Positions 15,901-23,872 are shown, counted from the stretch's first letter. The stretch: DNA of 39,253 nucleotides from Solirubrobacterales bacterium (GCA_003151895.1 PLYX01000062.1:5427-44679), one strand, 5' to 3'. Numbers and translations are program-made. The notes: generated from the sequence alone by a model not told the origin.

Positions 15901-16803
15901 TCAGGTTCGCTCGACTGTGTCGGACACGGCCTCCAGACGCCGGCGCAGCTCCGCGCCGCGACCGGCGCTCACCGCCCGCGTGGCGCGCTCCTCGGTCAGC
16001 TGCAACCCATGGGAGCTCGCGAAGTCGAGCAGGTCCTGGCGTTCCTCGCCCTGCTGTGCGGTGCGCAGGAAAAGCCAGCAGAACAGGCACAGGGTGAGGA
16101 TGCTCTCCTCGATCATCATCACCGCGCCGGCGAGGTTCTGGTCGGCGATCTGAGAGACGTGCCACACCGCGTCGCCGTGCGTGTAGAACGGGTAGAAGGC
16201 GGTGCCCGACCACAGGAACACGTTGCCAAGCACGGTGCCGGCGAGACGCACGGCGACGATGTAGCCGAGCTTCGCGAGATTGCCGAACCAGCGCGGCATC
16301 GGCAGCGGCCCGAACAGGCACATCCACATGTTGATCCCCAGCCCGAGGAACATGGCGTGCTCGAGCAGGTGCACGCCGGTGTGACGCAACGCCGCTTCGT
16401 AGAAGACGGGCAGGTGCCACACATACAGGTCGATCGCCCACAAGGGGAAGGCGATCAGCGGGTGGGCGAGGATGCGCAGGCGGTCGAACAGCTTGACGCG
16501 CAGGATCGGCGCGATCAGGGGACCGGTCAAGCCGAGCACGATCAGCAGGGCGGCGATGTCGCCGAGCAGCAGGTGCTCGACCATGTGGGCGGTGAGCAGT
16601 TCCTGGCTGTCGCTCCCGAGCGAGGTGAGCGCGGCGCCGATCGTGAGGAACCCGCCGTAGAAGCACGCCTGGCGCCAGCCCGGCACGGGCCGGTCCTGGC
16701 GCCCCAGCGTGTGCACCCGCTTGGCGTAGGCGAGACCCAGCAGGGCCAGTGGCCCGAGTTGCGTGAGCGCCTCGACGGCGGTGGACGTGGCGAGGGTGGG
16801 CAT
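15901..16803 (-). CDS. Second CtaG-family cytochrome oxidase assembly protein
   Basis: A polytopic membrane protein of the Caa3_CtaG family, 300 residues from ATG 16803 (MPTLATSTAVEAL). The frame is open further, to 16917, but that would overlap the divergent gene at 16890. Hallmarks: LLTAHMVEHLLLGDIAALLIVLGLTGP, WHLPVFYEAALRHTGVHLLEHAMFLGLGINMWM and a HGDAVWHVSQIADQNLAG loop. It is clearly diverged from the CtaG at 1134-2042, so the organism has two paralogues, one in the oxidase operon and one in the copper block. The charged C-terminal tail (about 60 residues) is cytoplasmic. A role in CuB insertion is inferred from the family. Confidence 0.82.
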   Translation of the reverse strand: MPTLATSTAVEALTQLGPLALLGLAYAKRVHTLGRQDRPVPGWRQACFYGGFLTIGAALTSLGSDSQELLTAHMVEHLLLGDIAALLIVLGLTGPLIAPILRVKLFDRLRILAHPLIAFPLWAIDLYVWHLPVFYEAALRHTGVHLLEHAMFLGLGINMWMCLFGPLPMPRWFGNLAKLGYIVAVRLAGTVLGNVFLWSGTAFYPFYTHGDAVWHVSQIADQNLAGAVMMIEESILTLCLFCWLFLRTAQQGEERQDLLDFASSHGLQLTEERATRAVSAGRGAELRRRLEAVSDTVERT

Positions 16804-16889
16804 GAGCACCAGAGTTGCAGCGTACGACGTGAGCGAGCCCGCGGTGACCGGGCGGGCGCGTGGCGCTCGTGACGTAGACTGGCGCGCGC

Positions 16890-18326
16890 ATGCTCCCCAT
16901 CCGTCGTCTGCTGCCATCCGCGCTCGGCGGCCTTGGCATCGCGGCGCTGCTGTTCCCGCAGGGCGCCTCGGCGCACGGGATCGTGGGGAAGGCCGACCTG
17001 CCGATCCCCGTGTGGCTGTTCAGCTGGACCGCGGCGATCGTGCTGGTGGTGTCGTTCGTGGCGCTCTCGACGCTGTGGACGCGCCCCGCACTGCAGAGCG
17101 AGCATCGCAAACGGCTGTTCACGATGCCCGCGGTTGTTGCGTTCCTGCCAAATGTTTTTGGGGTAGGGCTGTTCGTTCTGGTGGTGTACGCCGGCTTTGC
17201 GGGAGCCCAGGTGCCTAACGCGAACTTCTCACCGACCTTCATCTACGTGGTGTTCTGGGTGGGTCTCCCGGTGGCGAGCGTGTTGTTCGGCGACGTGTTC
17301 AGAGCATTCAGTCCGTGGCGCTCGTGCGCGCGGGCGATCTGGTGGTCATGCCGTCGCACTGCTCCTCGATCGTTCGAGCGAGCGCCGTTGCGCTACCCGG
17401 AGAGGCTTGGCGTATGGCCGGCGGTGGCTGCACTTGTCGGGTTTGCGTGGCTCGAGCTCGTATATGTCCAGGCCGATCGCGACCACCCGGCGACTCTCGC
17501 GACGCTGTCGCTCGCCTACTTCCTGGTGATGCTCGTCGGGATGTTGTTGTTCGGCGTGGAGGAGTGGGGGCAGCGGGCGGACGGTTTCGGCGTCTACTTC
17601 AACCTGCTCTCGCGTATCTCCGTGCTCTGCAGGGATGGGCGCGGCGTGATCTGCTCGCGCCGGCTGCTGAGCGGCCTGCCCGACATGCCGGTGGTGGCCG
17701 GCACCGTGACGCTCGTGTGCGCGGTGATCGGCACCACCACCTTCGACGGCCTCAGCAACAACGTAAGTGTGTGGGGCAAAGTCGAGCCCAGTCTCCAGAG
17801 CGTGTTCTCCGGTCTCGGCTTCACCCAAACACCCGCGTTCGAGCTCGCCTACTCGGTGGGGCTCGTGTTGTGCGTGGCGCTCATCGCAGGCGTCTACCGG
17901 CTGGGGATAGTTGGAGTGCACAGCGTGAGCCCCGGCTTCACCGCCGCAGAGCTCCGCCGCAAGTTCGCCCACACGCTCGTGCCGATCGGCTTCGCCTACG
18001 TGCTCGCCCACTACTTCTCGCTGCTCATCTGGCAGGGTCAGGCGATCGGCTACCTGGCGTCCGACCCGCTCGGCAACGGCGCCAACCTGTTCGGCACGAG
18101 CGCCTATCAGATCGACTACGCGATCGTCTCCTATGCGGCGATCTGGTACGTGCAGGTCGCGGCGCTCATCGCCGGTCACGTGGGAGGGCTCACGCTCGCG
18201 CACGACCGCGCGCTCGCCACCTACCGCGACGGGCAGGAGGCGATCCGCTCGCAGTACTGGATGCTCGCCGTGATGGTCGCGTTCACGAGCTTCGGGCTGT
18301 GGCTGCTCTCCGCCGTCGGCACCTGA
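16890..18326 (+). CDS. Polytopic membrane protein of the copper block, unknown function
   Basis: 478 residues, about 12 hydrophobic helices. The N-terminus looks like a cleavable or anchoring signal (residues 1-28) ending ASAHGIVGKADLPIPVW, so a histidine near the mature start faces outside. Conserved-looking motifs: LFGDVFRAFSPWRSCARA, LVYVQADRDHP, GTTTFDGLSNN and FAHTLVPIGFAYVLAHYFSLLIWQGQ. The last holds several helix-buried histidines that could bind metal or heme. I do not recognise the family with confidence. It is divergent from the CtaG-like gene and followed 46 bases later by a secreted-anchored protein and CopCD, pointing to copper handling or oxidase assembly (inference). Confidence 0.8.
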   Translation: MLPIRRLLPSALGGLGIAALLFPQGASAHGIVGKADLPIPVWLFSWTAAIVLVVSFVALSTLWTRPALQSEHRKRLFTMPAVVAFLPNVFGVGLFVLVVYAGFAGAQVPNANFSPTFIYVVFWVGLPVASVLFGDVFRAFSPWRSCARAIWWSCRRTAPRSFERAPLRYPERLGVWPAVAALVGFAWLELVYVQADRDHPATLATLSLAYFLVMLVGMLLFGVEEWGQRADGFGVYFNLLSRISVLCRDGRGVICSRRLLSGLPDMPVVAGTVTLVCAVIGTTTFDGLSNNVSVWGKVEPSLQSVFSGLGFTQTPAFELAYSVGLVLCVALIAGVYRLGIVGVHSVSPGFTAAELRRKFAHTLVPIGFAYVLAHYFSLLIWQGQAIGYLASDPLGNGANLFGTSAYQIDYAIVSYAAIWYVQVAALIAGHVGGLTLAHDRALATYRDGQEAIRSQYWMLAVMVAFTSFGLWLLSAVGT

Positions 18327-18372
18327 GCATCATGTTGCTTGCACCCGTCCCTTCGAGCTCCGAGGAGCATTC

Positions 18373-19083
18373 ATGTCACGCCGTCTGATCATCGCCCTGC
18401 TCGGCGCCCTTGCGCTGGCGCCGGCCGGCAACGCGCTTGCGAACACGGCCACGCAACCGGGCCCGTCAGCCGAGAGCGGAAACCCGATCAACGACCAGGG
18501 CAGCAGCTACCACTACCGCTCCGAAATAACTTCTGTCACACCGAACGTGCCGGGGCTGAGCCTCGAAGTGCTCGAGTTCGCCGACCGCCTCGTGTTGACC
18601 AACCACACCGGCAAGACGGTGACCGTCTATGGCTACTCGGGCGAGCCCTACGCGCGCGTGCAACCCGACGGCACGACCGAACAGAACGTGCGCTCGCCGG
18701 CCGTGTACCTCAACACGAACTTCTACGCGAACGTCACGGTCCCGCCGTCGGCGAGCGCGAGCGATCCCCCGAAGTGGGTGGTGGTCGACCGGACGGGTCA
18801 GTTCGAATGGCATGACCATCGAATCCATTGGATGAGCCCCGTGACGCCCCCTCAGGTCACTGACAAGAGCAAGCGCACGAAGATCTTCGATTGGAGCGTG
18901 CCGATCTCCGTCGGAGTGCAGAAGGGAGTGGTGGACGGTCAGCTCTTCTGGGTGCCGGAGAGCTCGAAAGCTCCCACCGCCGCGATCGTGGCGCTGATCG
19001 TGATCGTGGCGGCCGCGTTTGCGTTCGTGTTCTTCGTGCGACGGCGCCGCAAATCGCGCCCGCCCGCCCGGGAGGTTTGGTGA
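18373..19083 (+). CDS. Signal-peptide and C-terminally anchored exported protein, unknown
   Basis: 236 residues starting at ATG 18373 with GAGGAG nine bases upstream. A signal peptide (1-23, cleavage after NALA) is followed by a roughly 170-residue extracellular domain. One transmembrane helix (about 200-223: AAIVALIVIVAAAFAFVFFV) and a basic tail RRRRKSRPPAREVW complete it. The extracellular domain is probably beta-rich and has the cluster WHDHRIHWM, a possible metal site. The layout resembles YcnI and CopC neighbours, which are also exported and anchored. The downstream copCD gene starts 2 bases after the stop, so translation is probably coupled. Family not recognised; a copper-related role is inferred from context. 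Confidence 0.78.
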   Translation: MSRRLIIALLGALALAPAGNALANTATQPGPSAESGNPINDQGSSYHYRSEITSVTPNVPGLSLEVLEFADRLVLTNHTGKTVTVYGYSGEPYARVQPDGTTEQNVRSPAVYLNTNFYANVTVPPSASASDPPKWVVVDRTGQFEWHDHRIHWMSPVTPPQVTDKSKRTKIFDWSVPISVGVQKGVVDGQLFWVPESSKAPTAAIVALIVIVAAAFAFVFFVRRRRKSRPPAREVW

Positions 19084-19084
19084 G

Positions 19085-20923
19085 GTGCGGGCACGCCGTC
19101 TGTGCCTGGCGGTCGCTCTGCTCGTCGGCGCTTCGCTAACGGGCGCACCTAGCGCTTTCGCTCACGCGCAGCTACTTGGCACCTCGCCGCAATCGGGCGC
19201 GATCGTACCCAAGCAGCCCGCCGAGGTCATCTTCGAGTTCAACCAGGCCGTCGGCGGGACGCTCGGGGCGGTGCGCGTGTACAACGCGCAGGGCGAAGAG
19301 GTCGACAACCTCGACGTGGGCCATCCCGAAGGTAAACAGCATTGGATGGGTGTCGGCCTGAAGGCGAACCTGCCGGACGGCACCTACACCGGCACCTATC
19401 GCGTGATCTCGGCCGACACGCACATCGTGTACGGGGGCCTCGTGTTCAACATCGGCCATGCCGGCGCGGCGCCGAAGTTCACCGTTGCGGGATTGATCGA
19501 CCGCAACAAGAGCGGCCAGGTCACCGAGGTCGCGTTCGGGGTCGCTCGTGGACTCGACTACCTCTCGCTTGCGCTGGGGCTCGGGGGACTCGTGTTCCTG
19601 TTTTGCGCGTGGCTGCCAGGCCTCGCGTCCACCGCTGGCGCGGAGAGCGGCTGGGAGGGAGCCTCGCGTGCGTTTGCGCGGCGCCTCGAGCTGCTGCTGA
19701 TCTTCGCCGTGGCCCTCGGGATCGCGGCGAGCGTACTCGGCATCCTGCTGCAGGGCGTGAGCGCCGCCGGAGTGTCGCTGTGGGCGTCGCTGAAAGGCGT
19801 GATCGTGAGCGACACCCTGAAAAGCCGCTTTGGCGAGGTGTGGGGTGCGCGGGGGATCGTGTGGGTCGCGTTCGGAGCCCTGTTGATCGCGGCACGCCTC
19901 GCACGGCGCGAGGCGATCCCGGTGCTGCGCCCCGCCGCGCTCGGCGCCGGCGGCACGGCTCCGGACGTGGACGGCACAGCTCCCGGCGGCGCGGCGCTCG
20001 GCCCCTATCCACCGCGTGTGGCGATCGTCGTGGTCGGGATAGGCGCCGCCTTCCTGGCGATGACCCCCGCGCTGAGCGGCCACGCGAGCGTCCAGAGTCC
20101 GACGGGGGTGTTCTTCCCGGCCGACGTGGTGCACGTGCTCGCCGCGAGCGTTTGGGTAGGCGGGATCGCGTGTCTACTGCTGGCGCTGCCGGCCGCGACT
20201 CGCGGGCTGGAGGGCACGCTGCGCAGCCGGCTGCTGGTTGCGGTGCTCGTGCGCTTCTCCCCGCTGGCACTCGGCTCCGTGATCGCGATCGCCGCCACGG
20301 GTGTCCTCCAAGCGTACATTGACGTGCGCTCGGTGGATGGGCTGCTGCACACCACCTACGGCGCGCTGATTCTCGCAAAGACCGCCCTACTGCTGGCGCT
20401 GATTGGACTGGGGTGGGTCAACCGCAATCGCGTGATCCCGGCGCTGAGGCGGATTGCCGGCGCCGGAGAGCCACCGGGCGCGGCAGGTGTCCTTGCGCGC
20501 CGATCCATGCGGGGGGAGCTCGCACTGATGCTCACCGTGCTCGGGGTAACGGCGGCACTCGTCAGCTACGCCCCCCCGATAGACGTGGCGAGCGGGCCGT
20601 TCTCGACGACCACGACGCTCGGGCCGGCGGAGTTGGAGATGACAGTTGAACCGGCGAGGGTCGGGCTGAACACCGTCCACCTGTACCTGATCGACGCGAC
20701 CACCGGCGCCCAGTTCACCGCCACCAAGGAATTGACCGTCACCGCGAAGCTCCCCGCCAAGGGAATCGGCCCGCTCCCACTTCAACCGAACCTCGCCGGC
20801 CCGGGCCACTACGTGCTGAACTCCGCCGAGCTGAGCCCGGGGGGCACGTGGCAGCTGCAGATCACAGATCGCGTCTCCGAATTCGAAGAGCACACAAAGA
20901 CGATCGACGTTCCCGTCAAATGA
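19085..20923 (+). CDS. CopC-CopD fusion with C-terminal YtkA-like domain
   Basis: 612 residues from GTG 19085, which follows the preceding stop by one base with GGGAGG upstream. Signal peptide 1-26 is cut before His27 (AFA-HAQLLGTSPQSG), leaving the N-terminal histidine that CopC proteins use for Cu(II). The second CopC signature SADTHIVYGG is present. Eight CopD membrane helices follow (first around YLSLALGLGGLVFLFCAW; later HVLAASVWVGGIACLL and TTYGALILAKTALLLALI). The final about 95 residues (ELEMTVEPARVGLNTVHLYL onward) form a YtkA-like extracellular beta-domain. Proposed role is copper import or delivery for oxidase assembly. Confidence 0.9.
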   Translation: MRARRLCLAVALLVGASLTGAPSAFAHAQLLGTSPQSGAIVPKQPAEVIFEFNQAVGGTLGAVRVYNAQGEEVDNLDVGHPEGKQHWMGVGLKANLPDGTYTGTYRVISADTHIVYGGLVFNIGHAGAAPKFTVAGLIDRNKSGQVTEVAFGVARGLDYLSLALGLGGLVFLFCAWLPGLASTAGAESGWEGASRAFARRLELLLIFAVALGIAASVLGILLQGVSAAGVSLWASLKGVIVSDTLKSRFGEVWGARGIVWVAFGALLIAARLARREAIPVLRPAALGAGGTAPDVDGTAPGGAALGPYPPRVAIVVVGIGAAFLAMTPALSGHASVQSPTGVFFPADVVHVLAASVWVGGIACLLLALPAATRGLEGTLRSRLLVAVLVRFSPLALGSVIAIAATGVLQAYIDVRSVDGLLHTTYGALILAKTALLLALIGLGWVNRNRVIPALRRIAGAGEPPGAAGVLARRSMRGELALMLTVLGVTAALVSYAPPIDVASGPFSTTTTLGPAELEMTVEPARVGLNTVHLYLIDATTGAQFTATKELTVTAKLPAKGIGPLPLQPNLAGPGHYVLNSAELSPGGTWQLQITDRVSEFEEHTKTIDVPVK

Positions 20924-20940
20924 GCCATCCAGGAGGACAC

Positions 20941-21669
20941 ATGAGGCCCAGGACCATCGCCACGCTGATCGCGCTGGCGTGGCTCGCCGCCCCGGCGGCC
21001 GCCCAGGCGCACATCAGCCTGCACCCCAACACGATCCCGGCGGGTGCGTTCGTCACGCTGAACGTCCGCGTTCCCGGCGAGCAGGAAGGCGCCTACGCCT
21101 ACAAGATCGACATGCAGATCCCCCCCGGGTTCACCGCGATCGACACCCAGAACGTGCCGGGTTGGAGCGTCAAGGAGGTCATCACCAAACCCGCCAAGCC
21201 GATCCAGACCGACGAAGGCCCCGTCGACGAAGAGGTCTCGCAGATCATCTGGACGGGCGACCGCTCAACGCTCGGCCGCCTCGAAAACGGCGCGTTCGTC
21301 CAGTTCCCGCTGTCGATTGCGATGCCCGCGAACCTGGCCGGCCAATCGCTCGCGTTCAAGACCGTCCAGTACTACAGCAACGGCAAGGTCGTCCACTGGA
21401 TCGGCTCCCCGAGCGCCGAATTCCCCGCGCCCACCGTCAACATCACCGCCAAGGGCGGCGTGATCGAGGATGTCGCCGGAGGCGAGGCCGGCCCCACGCC
21501 CGGGCAGACGCCGGCAGGGCAAAGCGCAGCGGCGGCCCCCGCGAGCGCCGGCTCCTCCGGCGGCGCTAGCAAGGGCCTTGCGATCACCGCGCTGGTCGTG
21601 GGCGCGCTCGGCCTGATCGCGGGCTTGGGAGGGCTGCTCGTGGCGCGACGCGCGCGTGGTAGCTTTTGA
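20941..21669 (+). CDS. ycnI: YcnI-like copper-binding exported protein
   Basis: 242 residues from ATG 20941 with AGGAGG seven bases upstream. Signal peptide cleavage after AQA exposes His24 (HISLHP), the same position as the copper-binding His24 of Bacillus YcnI, whose site is a single-histidine brace. The domain (DUF1775 type) contains VPGEQEGAYAYKIDMQIPPGF, SQIIWTGD and VVHWIGSP; one of these tryptophans may be the second-sphere Trp known from the family. A Pro/Ala-rich linker (about 175-205) leads to a C-terminal helix and RRARGSF tail. It ends an apparent operon with the CopCD fusion. Confidence 0.9.
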   Translation: MRPRTIATLIALAWLAAPAAAQAHISLHPNTIPAGAFVTLNVRVPGEQEGAYAYKIDMQIPPGFTAIDTQNVPGWSVKEVITKPAKPIQTDEGPVDEEVSQIIWTGDRSTLGRLENGAFVQFPLSIAMPANLAGQSLAFKTVQYYSNGKVVHWIGSPSAEFPAPTVNITAKGGVIEDVAGGEAGPTPGQTPAGQSAAAAPASAGSSGGASKGLAITALVVGALGLIAGLGGLLVARRARGSF

Positions 21670-21676
21670 GAAGCGC

Positions 21677-21820
21677 ATGATCGTGTTCGCCTGCCTCACC
21701 CACTGGTATACCTCGGCGATGTTCGTGGTCCCGGTCGTCGCCGTCGGCGGCTGGAGCTGGTGGAGCTCCCGTCGCAGCGGAAGGCGCGACGAGCGGCAGG
21801 GCCCTACCGCGCGAGCGTAA
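21677..21820 (+). CDS. 47-residue Trp-rich membrane peptide
   Basis: A short frame 7 bases after ycnI: ATG 21677 with GAGAAG just upstream. One hydrophobic helix is visible (about 12-27, TSAMFVVPVVAVGGWSW), preceded by a Cys-x2-His (CLTHW) that could bind metal, and a strongly basic tail (SRRSGRRDERQG). Three tryptophans lie in WSWW. Its last 17 bases overlap the convergent GT87 remnant. I do not recognise it. Position at the end of the copper operon suggests a small accessory peptide; it could also be spurious. Confidence 0.5.
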   Translation: MIVFACLTHWYTSAMFVVPVVAVGGWSWWSSRRSGRRDERQGPTARA

Positions 21821-21956
21821 GCCTGCGAAGCCGTCGCTCCGCTCGTAACTCGACGGCGGTCAGAGCCAACGCCGCGAGCCCGAGCAGCACGTAGGCGTCG
21901 GCGAAGATGAGTTGCGCCGCGTCGAGGTGGAGCTCGGAGTGCGGGGGATGGTTGAC
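21804..21956 (-). pseudogene. GT87-type glycosyltransferase, C-terminal piece cut off by an IS
   Basis: On the minus strand the 21956-21807 codons read VNHPPHSELHLDAAQLIF, then ADAYVLLGLAALALTAVELR, ending with TAG at 21804-21806. This is the last extracellular segment and final helix of a GT87/DUF2029 polyprenol-dependent mannosyltransferase. Joined directly to the piece ending at 23853 it is in frame (WWVP-VNHPPH), showing that the two are halves of one gene separated by the transposon. Confidence 0.7.
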
Positions 21957-21992
21957 CAATGGGCGCCGCAAGCCCATTCCTTCGGGGAGGGG

Positions 21993-22409
21993 TCAAGGCG
22001 TCCGGCGCTGGTCTTGGATGTAGCGCTTGATGATGTCCAGGGGCGCGCCGCCACAGGACACGGCACAGTAAGAGGGCGACCAGAAGGCTGTTCCTGAGAA
22101 CTTGCCGCAGACCTCGGGGAGGTTGAGCGCTCTGATGCGTCTGGCGGACACGCCCTTGAGGCTGTTCACGAGTCCTGACAGCGCGACCTTGGGCGGATAG
22201 GCGACGAGCAGGTGGACGTGGTCGTCGCCTCCGTCGAACTCGAGCAGTTCGCTCTCGAAGTCCTCGCAGACCTTGCGGAAGCTCTGCTCGAGCTCTGAGC
22301 GGACGCGTTGCGTGATGACGCCGCGGCGGTACTTGGTGATGAAGACCAAATGTACGTGAAGGCTTGAGACCACGTGCCTGCCGGTACGAAACTCATGTCT
22401 TCCGTCCAT
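21993..22409 (-). CDS. tnpA: IS200/IS605 TnpA, Y1 HUH transposase
   Basis: 138 residues, the usual length of this single-domain HUH transposase, which cuts and joins single-stranded DNA at the element's subterminal hairpins as a dimer. Seen: LVFITKYRRGV, the metal-binding HUH motif DDHVHLLV (His64, His66) and the catalytic tyrosine in IKRYIQDQ (Tyr130). ATG 22409 has no Shine-Dalgarno; TATAGT eight bases upstream suggests a leaderless message. No frameshift or missing residue, so it is probably functional. It is transcribed away from tnpB. Confidence 0.95.
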   Translation of the reverse strand: MDGRHEFRTGRHVVSSLHVHLVFITKYRRGVITQRVRSELEQSFRKVCEDFESELLEFDGGDDHVHLLVAYPPKVALSGLVNSLKGVSARRIRALNLPEVCGKFSGTAFWSPSYCAVSCGGAPLDIIKRYIQDQRRTP

Positions 22410-22415
22410 GAGGCC

Positions 22416-22425
22416 AACTATAGTT
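22416..22425. promoter_or_regulatory. Shared palindromic -10 region of tnpA and tnpB
   Basis: AACTATAGTT is a perfect 10-bp palindrome centred between the two divergent start codons. It gives TATAGT on both strands, each ending about eight bases from its ATG (22409 minus, 22433 plus). Only 23 bases separate the genes and neither has a Shine-Dalgarno, so both mRNAs are probably leaderless and the two promoters mutually exclusive. Confidence 0.5.
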
Positions 22426-22432
22426 CCTGGAC

Positions 22433-23818
22433 ATGCTGGTCCACCGTTCCTACAAGCACAGGCTGAGGCTCACGCCCGAGCAGGAGGTGCTGTGCCGCCG
22501 CTTCGCGGGCTGCGCGCGGCTCGTCTACAACTCGGGTCTTGAGCAGCGCTCCCTCGGCTACGCCCTCACGGGCCAAGGGATGAGCTACATGCGCCAGACC
22601 TACTTCCTGAAGGAGGTTAAGGCCGACCCCGCCTTCGCGTTCCTGCGGGAGGCTCCCGCGCACGTGCTCCAGCAGGCGCTGCGCGATCTCGACCGGGCCT
22701 ACCAGAACTTCTTCGCGGGGCGCTCGCGCTACCCGAAGCCGCGCAGGCGCGGGGAGCACGACGGCTTCCGCTTCCCAGACCCGGACCCCAAGCAGATTGG
22801 TGTCCACGACCCCGCCCGCATCGGCCAGGTGCGCCTACCGAAGCTCGGCTGGGTGTCGCTGCGCAACTGCTGGCCCAGGCTTGGCGAGCGGCTGTTCGAG
22901 GGCGAGTGCAAGAACGTGAGCGTCGTCCGTGAGGCCGACGACTGGTACGCGAGCTTCGCCTGCGAGGTCGAGATGGCCGACCCGAGCACCCCTGAGAGAG
23001 GAGCGCTGGGCCTTGACGCCGGGGTCTCCAATAGCTACGCGACCTCCGGGGGCGAGCGCCACCACCTGCCGGTCCTCACCGACTCCGAGTGGGCGAAGAT
23101 CGGGCGGCTGCAGTCGTGCGTGAACCGCCGCCAGAAAGGATCTCGCAACCGCGAGAAGGCTCTGCGCCGGCTCGCGCGCTACCGCCACCGCGCGAGCCGG
23201 CGCAAGCACGACGAGCTGCACAAGCTGACCACGCGCCTGGCGAAGGGCCACGCACTGCTCTTCGCCGAGGATCTGCGCGTGAAGAACATGACCGCCTCGG
23301 CGAAGGGCACCGTGCAGGAGCCCGGCGTGAACGTCGCGCAGAAGGCCGGCCTTAACCGCGCGATCCTTGATCAGTGCTGGGGTGAGGGCCGCCGCCAGCT
23401 GTCCTACAAGTGCCTGTGGTACGGGTCGGGGTTTCACATCGTGAACGCCTGCCGCTCCTCTCAGGAATGCTCGAACTGCGGACACGTCGCAGCGGAGAGC
23501 CGCGAAAGCCAAGCGGTCTTCCGTTGCGTTGCCTGCGGGTTTGAGCGCCACGCGGATGTCAATGCCGCATGCAACATCCGCGAGCGAGGACTCGCGGAGC
23601 ACCGAGCAGCGCAAGCCGAAGCGGAAGCATCGGCAGCACCAGCAGCATCGGCCGGTGGAATGCCGGTTCCCGAGGGTCGCAAGACCCGAAGAGCCTGTGA
23701 AGGCCGGGCGTCGTCGAAGACCCCTGAGACGCCTGGACCCTCCAGGAAGCGAAGGGAGCAAGGCACCGGGCAACCGGTGCCCCAAGCCCGAGCTATTGTC
23801 ACGCCTCTCGGGGCGTGA
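22433..23818 (+). CDS. tnpB: TnpB, RNA-guided RuvC endonuclease
   Basis: 461 residues. TnpB uses an omega-RNA from the element's right end to cut DNA next to a transposon-associated motif, and its RuvC fold is the ancestor of Cas12. The three RuvC acidic residues are present: Asp195 (LGLDAGVSN), Glu279 (LLFAEDLRVKN) and Asp375 (HADVNAACNI). The zinc finger is Cys346/349/365/368 (CSNCG, CVACG). The N-terminal HTH_OrfB region YKHRLRLTPEQE is complete. The last about 70 residues (Ala/Arg/Pro-rich, after NIRERGLAEH) exceed the family core and are encoded by the omega-RNA hairpin region. ATG 22433, probably leaderless. Confidence 0.95.
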   Translation: MLVHRSYKHRLRLTPEQEVLCRRFAGCARLVYNSGLEQRSLGYALTGQGMSYMRQTYFLKEVKADPAFAFLREAPAHVLQQALRDLDRAYQNFFAGRSRYPKPRRRGEHDGFRFPDPDPKQIGVHDPARIGQVRLPKLGWVSLRNCWPRLGERLFEGECKNVSVVREADDWYASFACEVEMADPSTPERGALGLDAGVSNSYATSGGERHHLPVLTDSEWAKIGRLQSCVNRRQKGSRNREKALRRLARYRHRASRRKHDELHKLTTRLAKGHALLFAEDLRVKNMTASAKGTVQEPGVNVAQKAGLNRAILDQCWGEGRRQLSYKCLWYGSGFHIVNACRSSQECSNCGHVAAESRESQAVFRCVACGFERHADVNAACNIRERGLAEHRAAQAEAEASAAPAASAGGMPVPEGRKTRRACEGRASSKTPETPGPSRKRREQGTGQPVPQARAIVTPLGA

Positions 23819-23872
23819 CAGAAACCCCGAGCTTCAGGCCGGGGAGGTTCATGGGCACCCACCAGATCACGT
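23660..23872 (+). ncRNA. Predicted TnpB omega-RNA (reRNA) with guide
   Basis: Across the tnpB 3' end and right end lies a string of stable hairpins: GGGTC-GCAA-GACCC (23674-23687); CCTGGA/TCCAGG (23732-23746); GGCACCGG-GCAA-CCGGTGCC (23762-23781); TGTCACGCC/GGCGTGACA (23797-23820); and the terminal stem (23825-23844). By analogy with known omega-RNAs, the scaffold would end at 23852 and the guide would start at 23853 (GGGCACCCACCAGATCACGT), i.e. interrupted GT87 sequence. The 5' end is a guess. Confidence 0.5.

Larger units (their letters stand above)
21957..23852. mobile_element. IS200/IS605-family element with tnpA, tnpB and omega-RNA region
   Basis: 1896 bp. The left boundary is set by TTGAC (21952-21956), immediately followed by the left-end hairpin AATGGGC/GCCCATT (21958-21964, 21972-21978). 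The right end carries the stem-loop CCCCGAGC...GGCCGGGG (23825-23844) and stops at TTCAT (23848-23852). Removing exactly these bases rejoins the GT87 frame, with no target duplication, as expected for the single-strand mechanism of this family. tnpA and tnpB are divergent, as in IS605. Both proteins keep their catalytic residues, so the element may be active. Confidence 0.85.

Noticed and set aside
16803..16917. N-terminal extension of the second CtaG-like protein
   Set aside because: It would overlap head-to-head with the gene starting at 16890, lacks hydrophobic or family-like sequence, and ATG 16803 gives the usual length.
23674..23820. Hairpin series read as a CRISPR array
   Set aside because: The hairpins have different sequences and irregular spacing, so there is no repeat-spacer structure; their position fits an omega-RNA instead.
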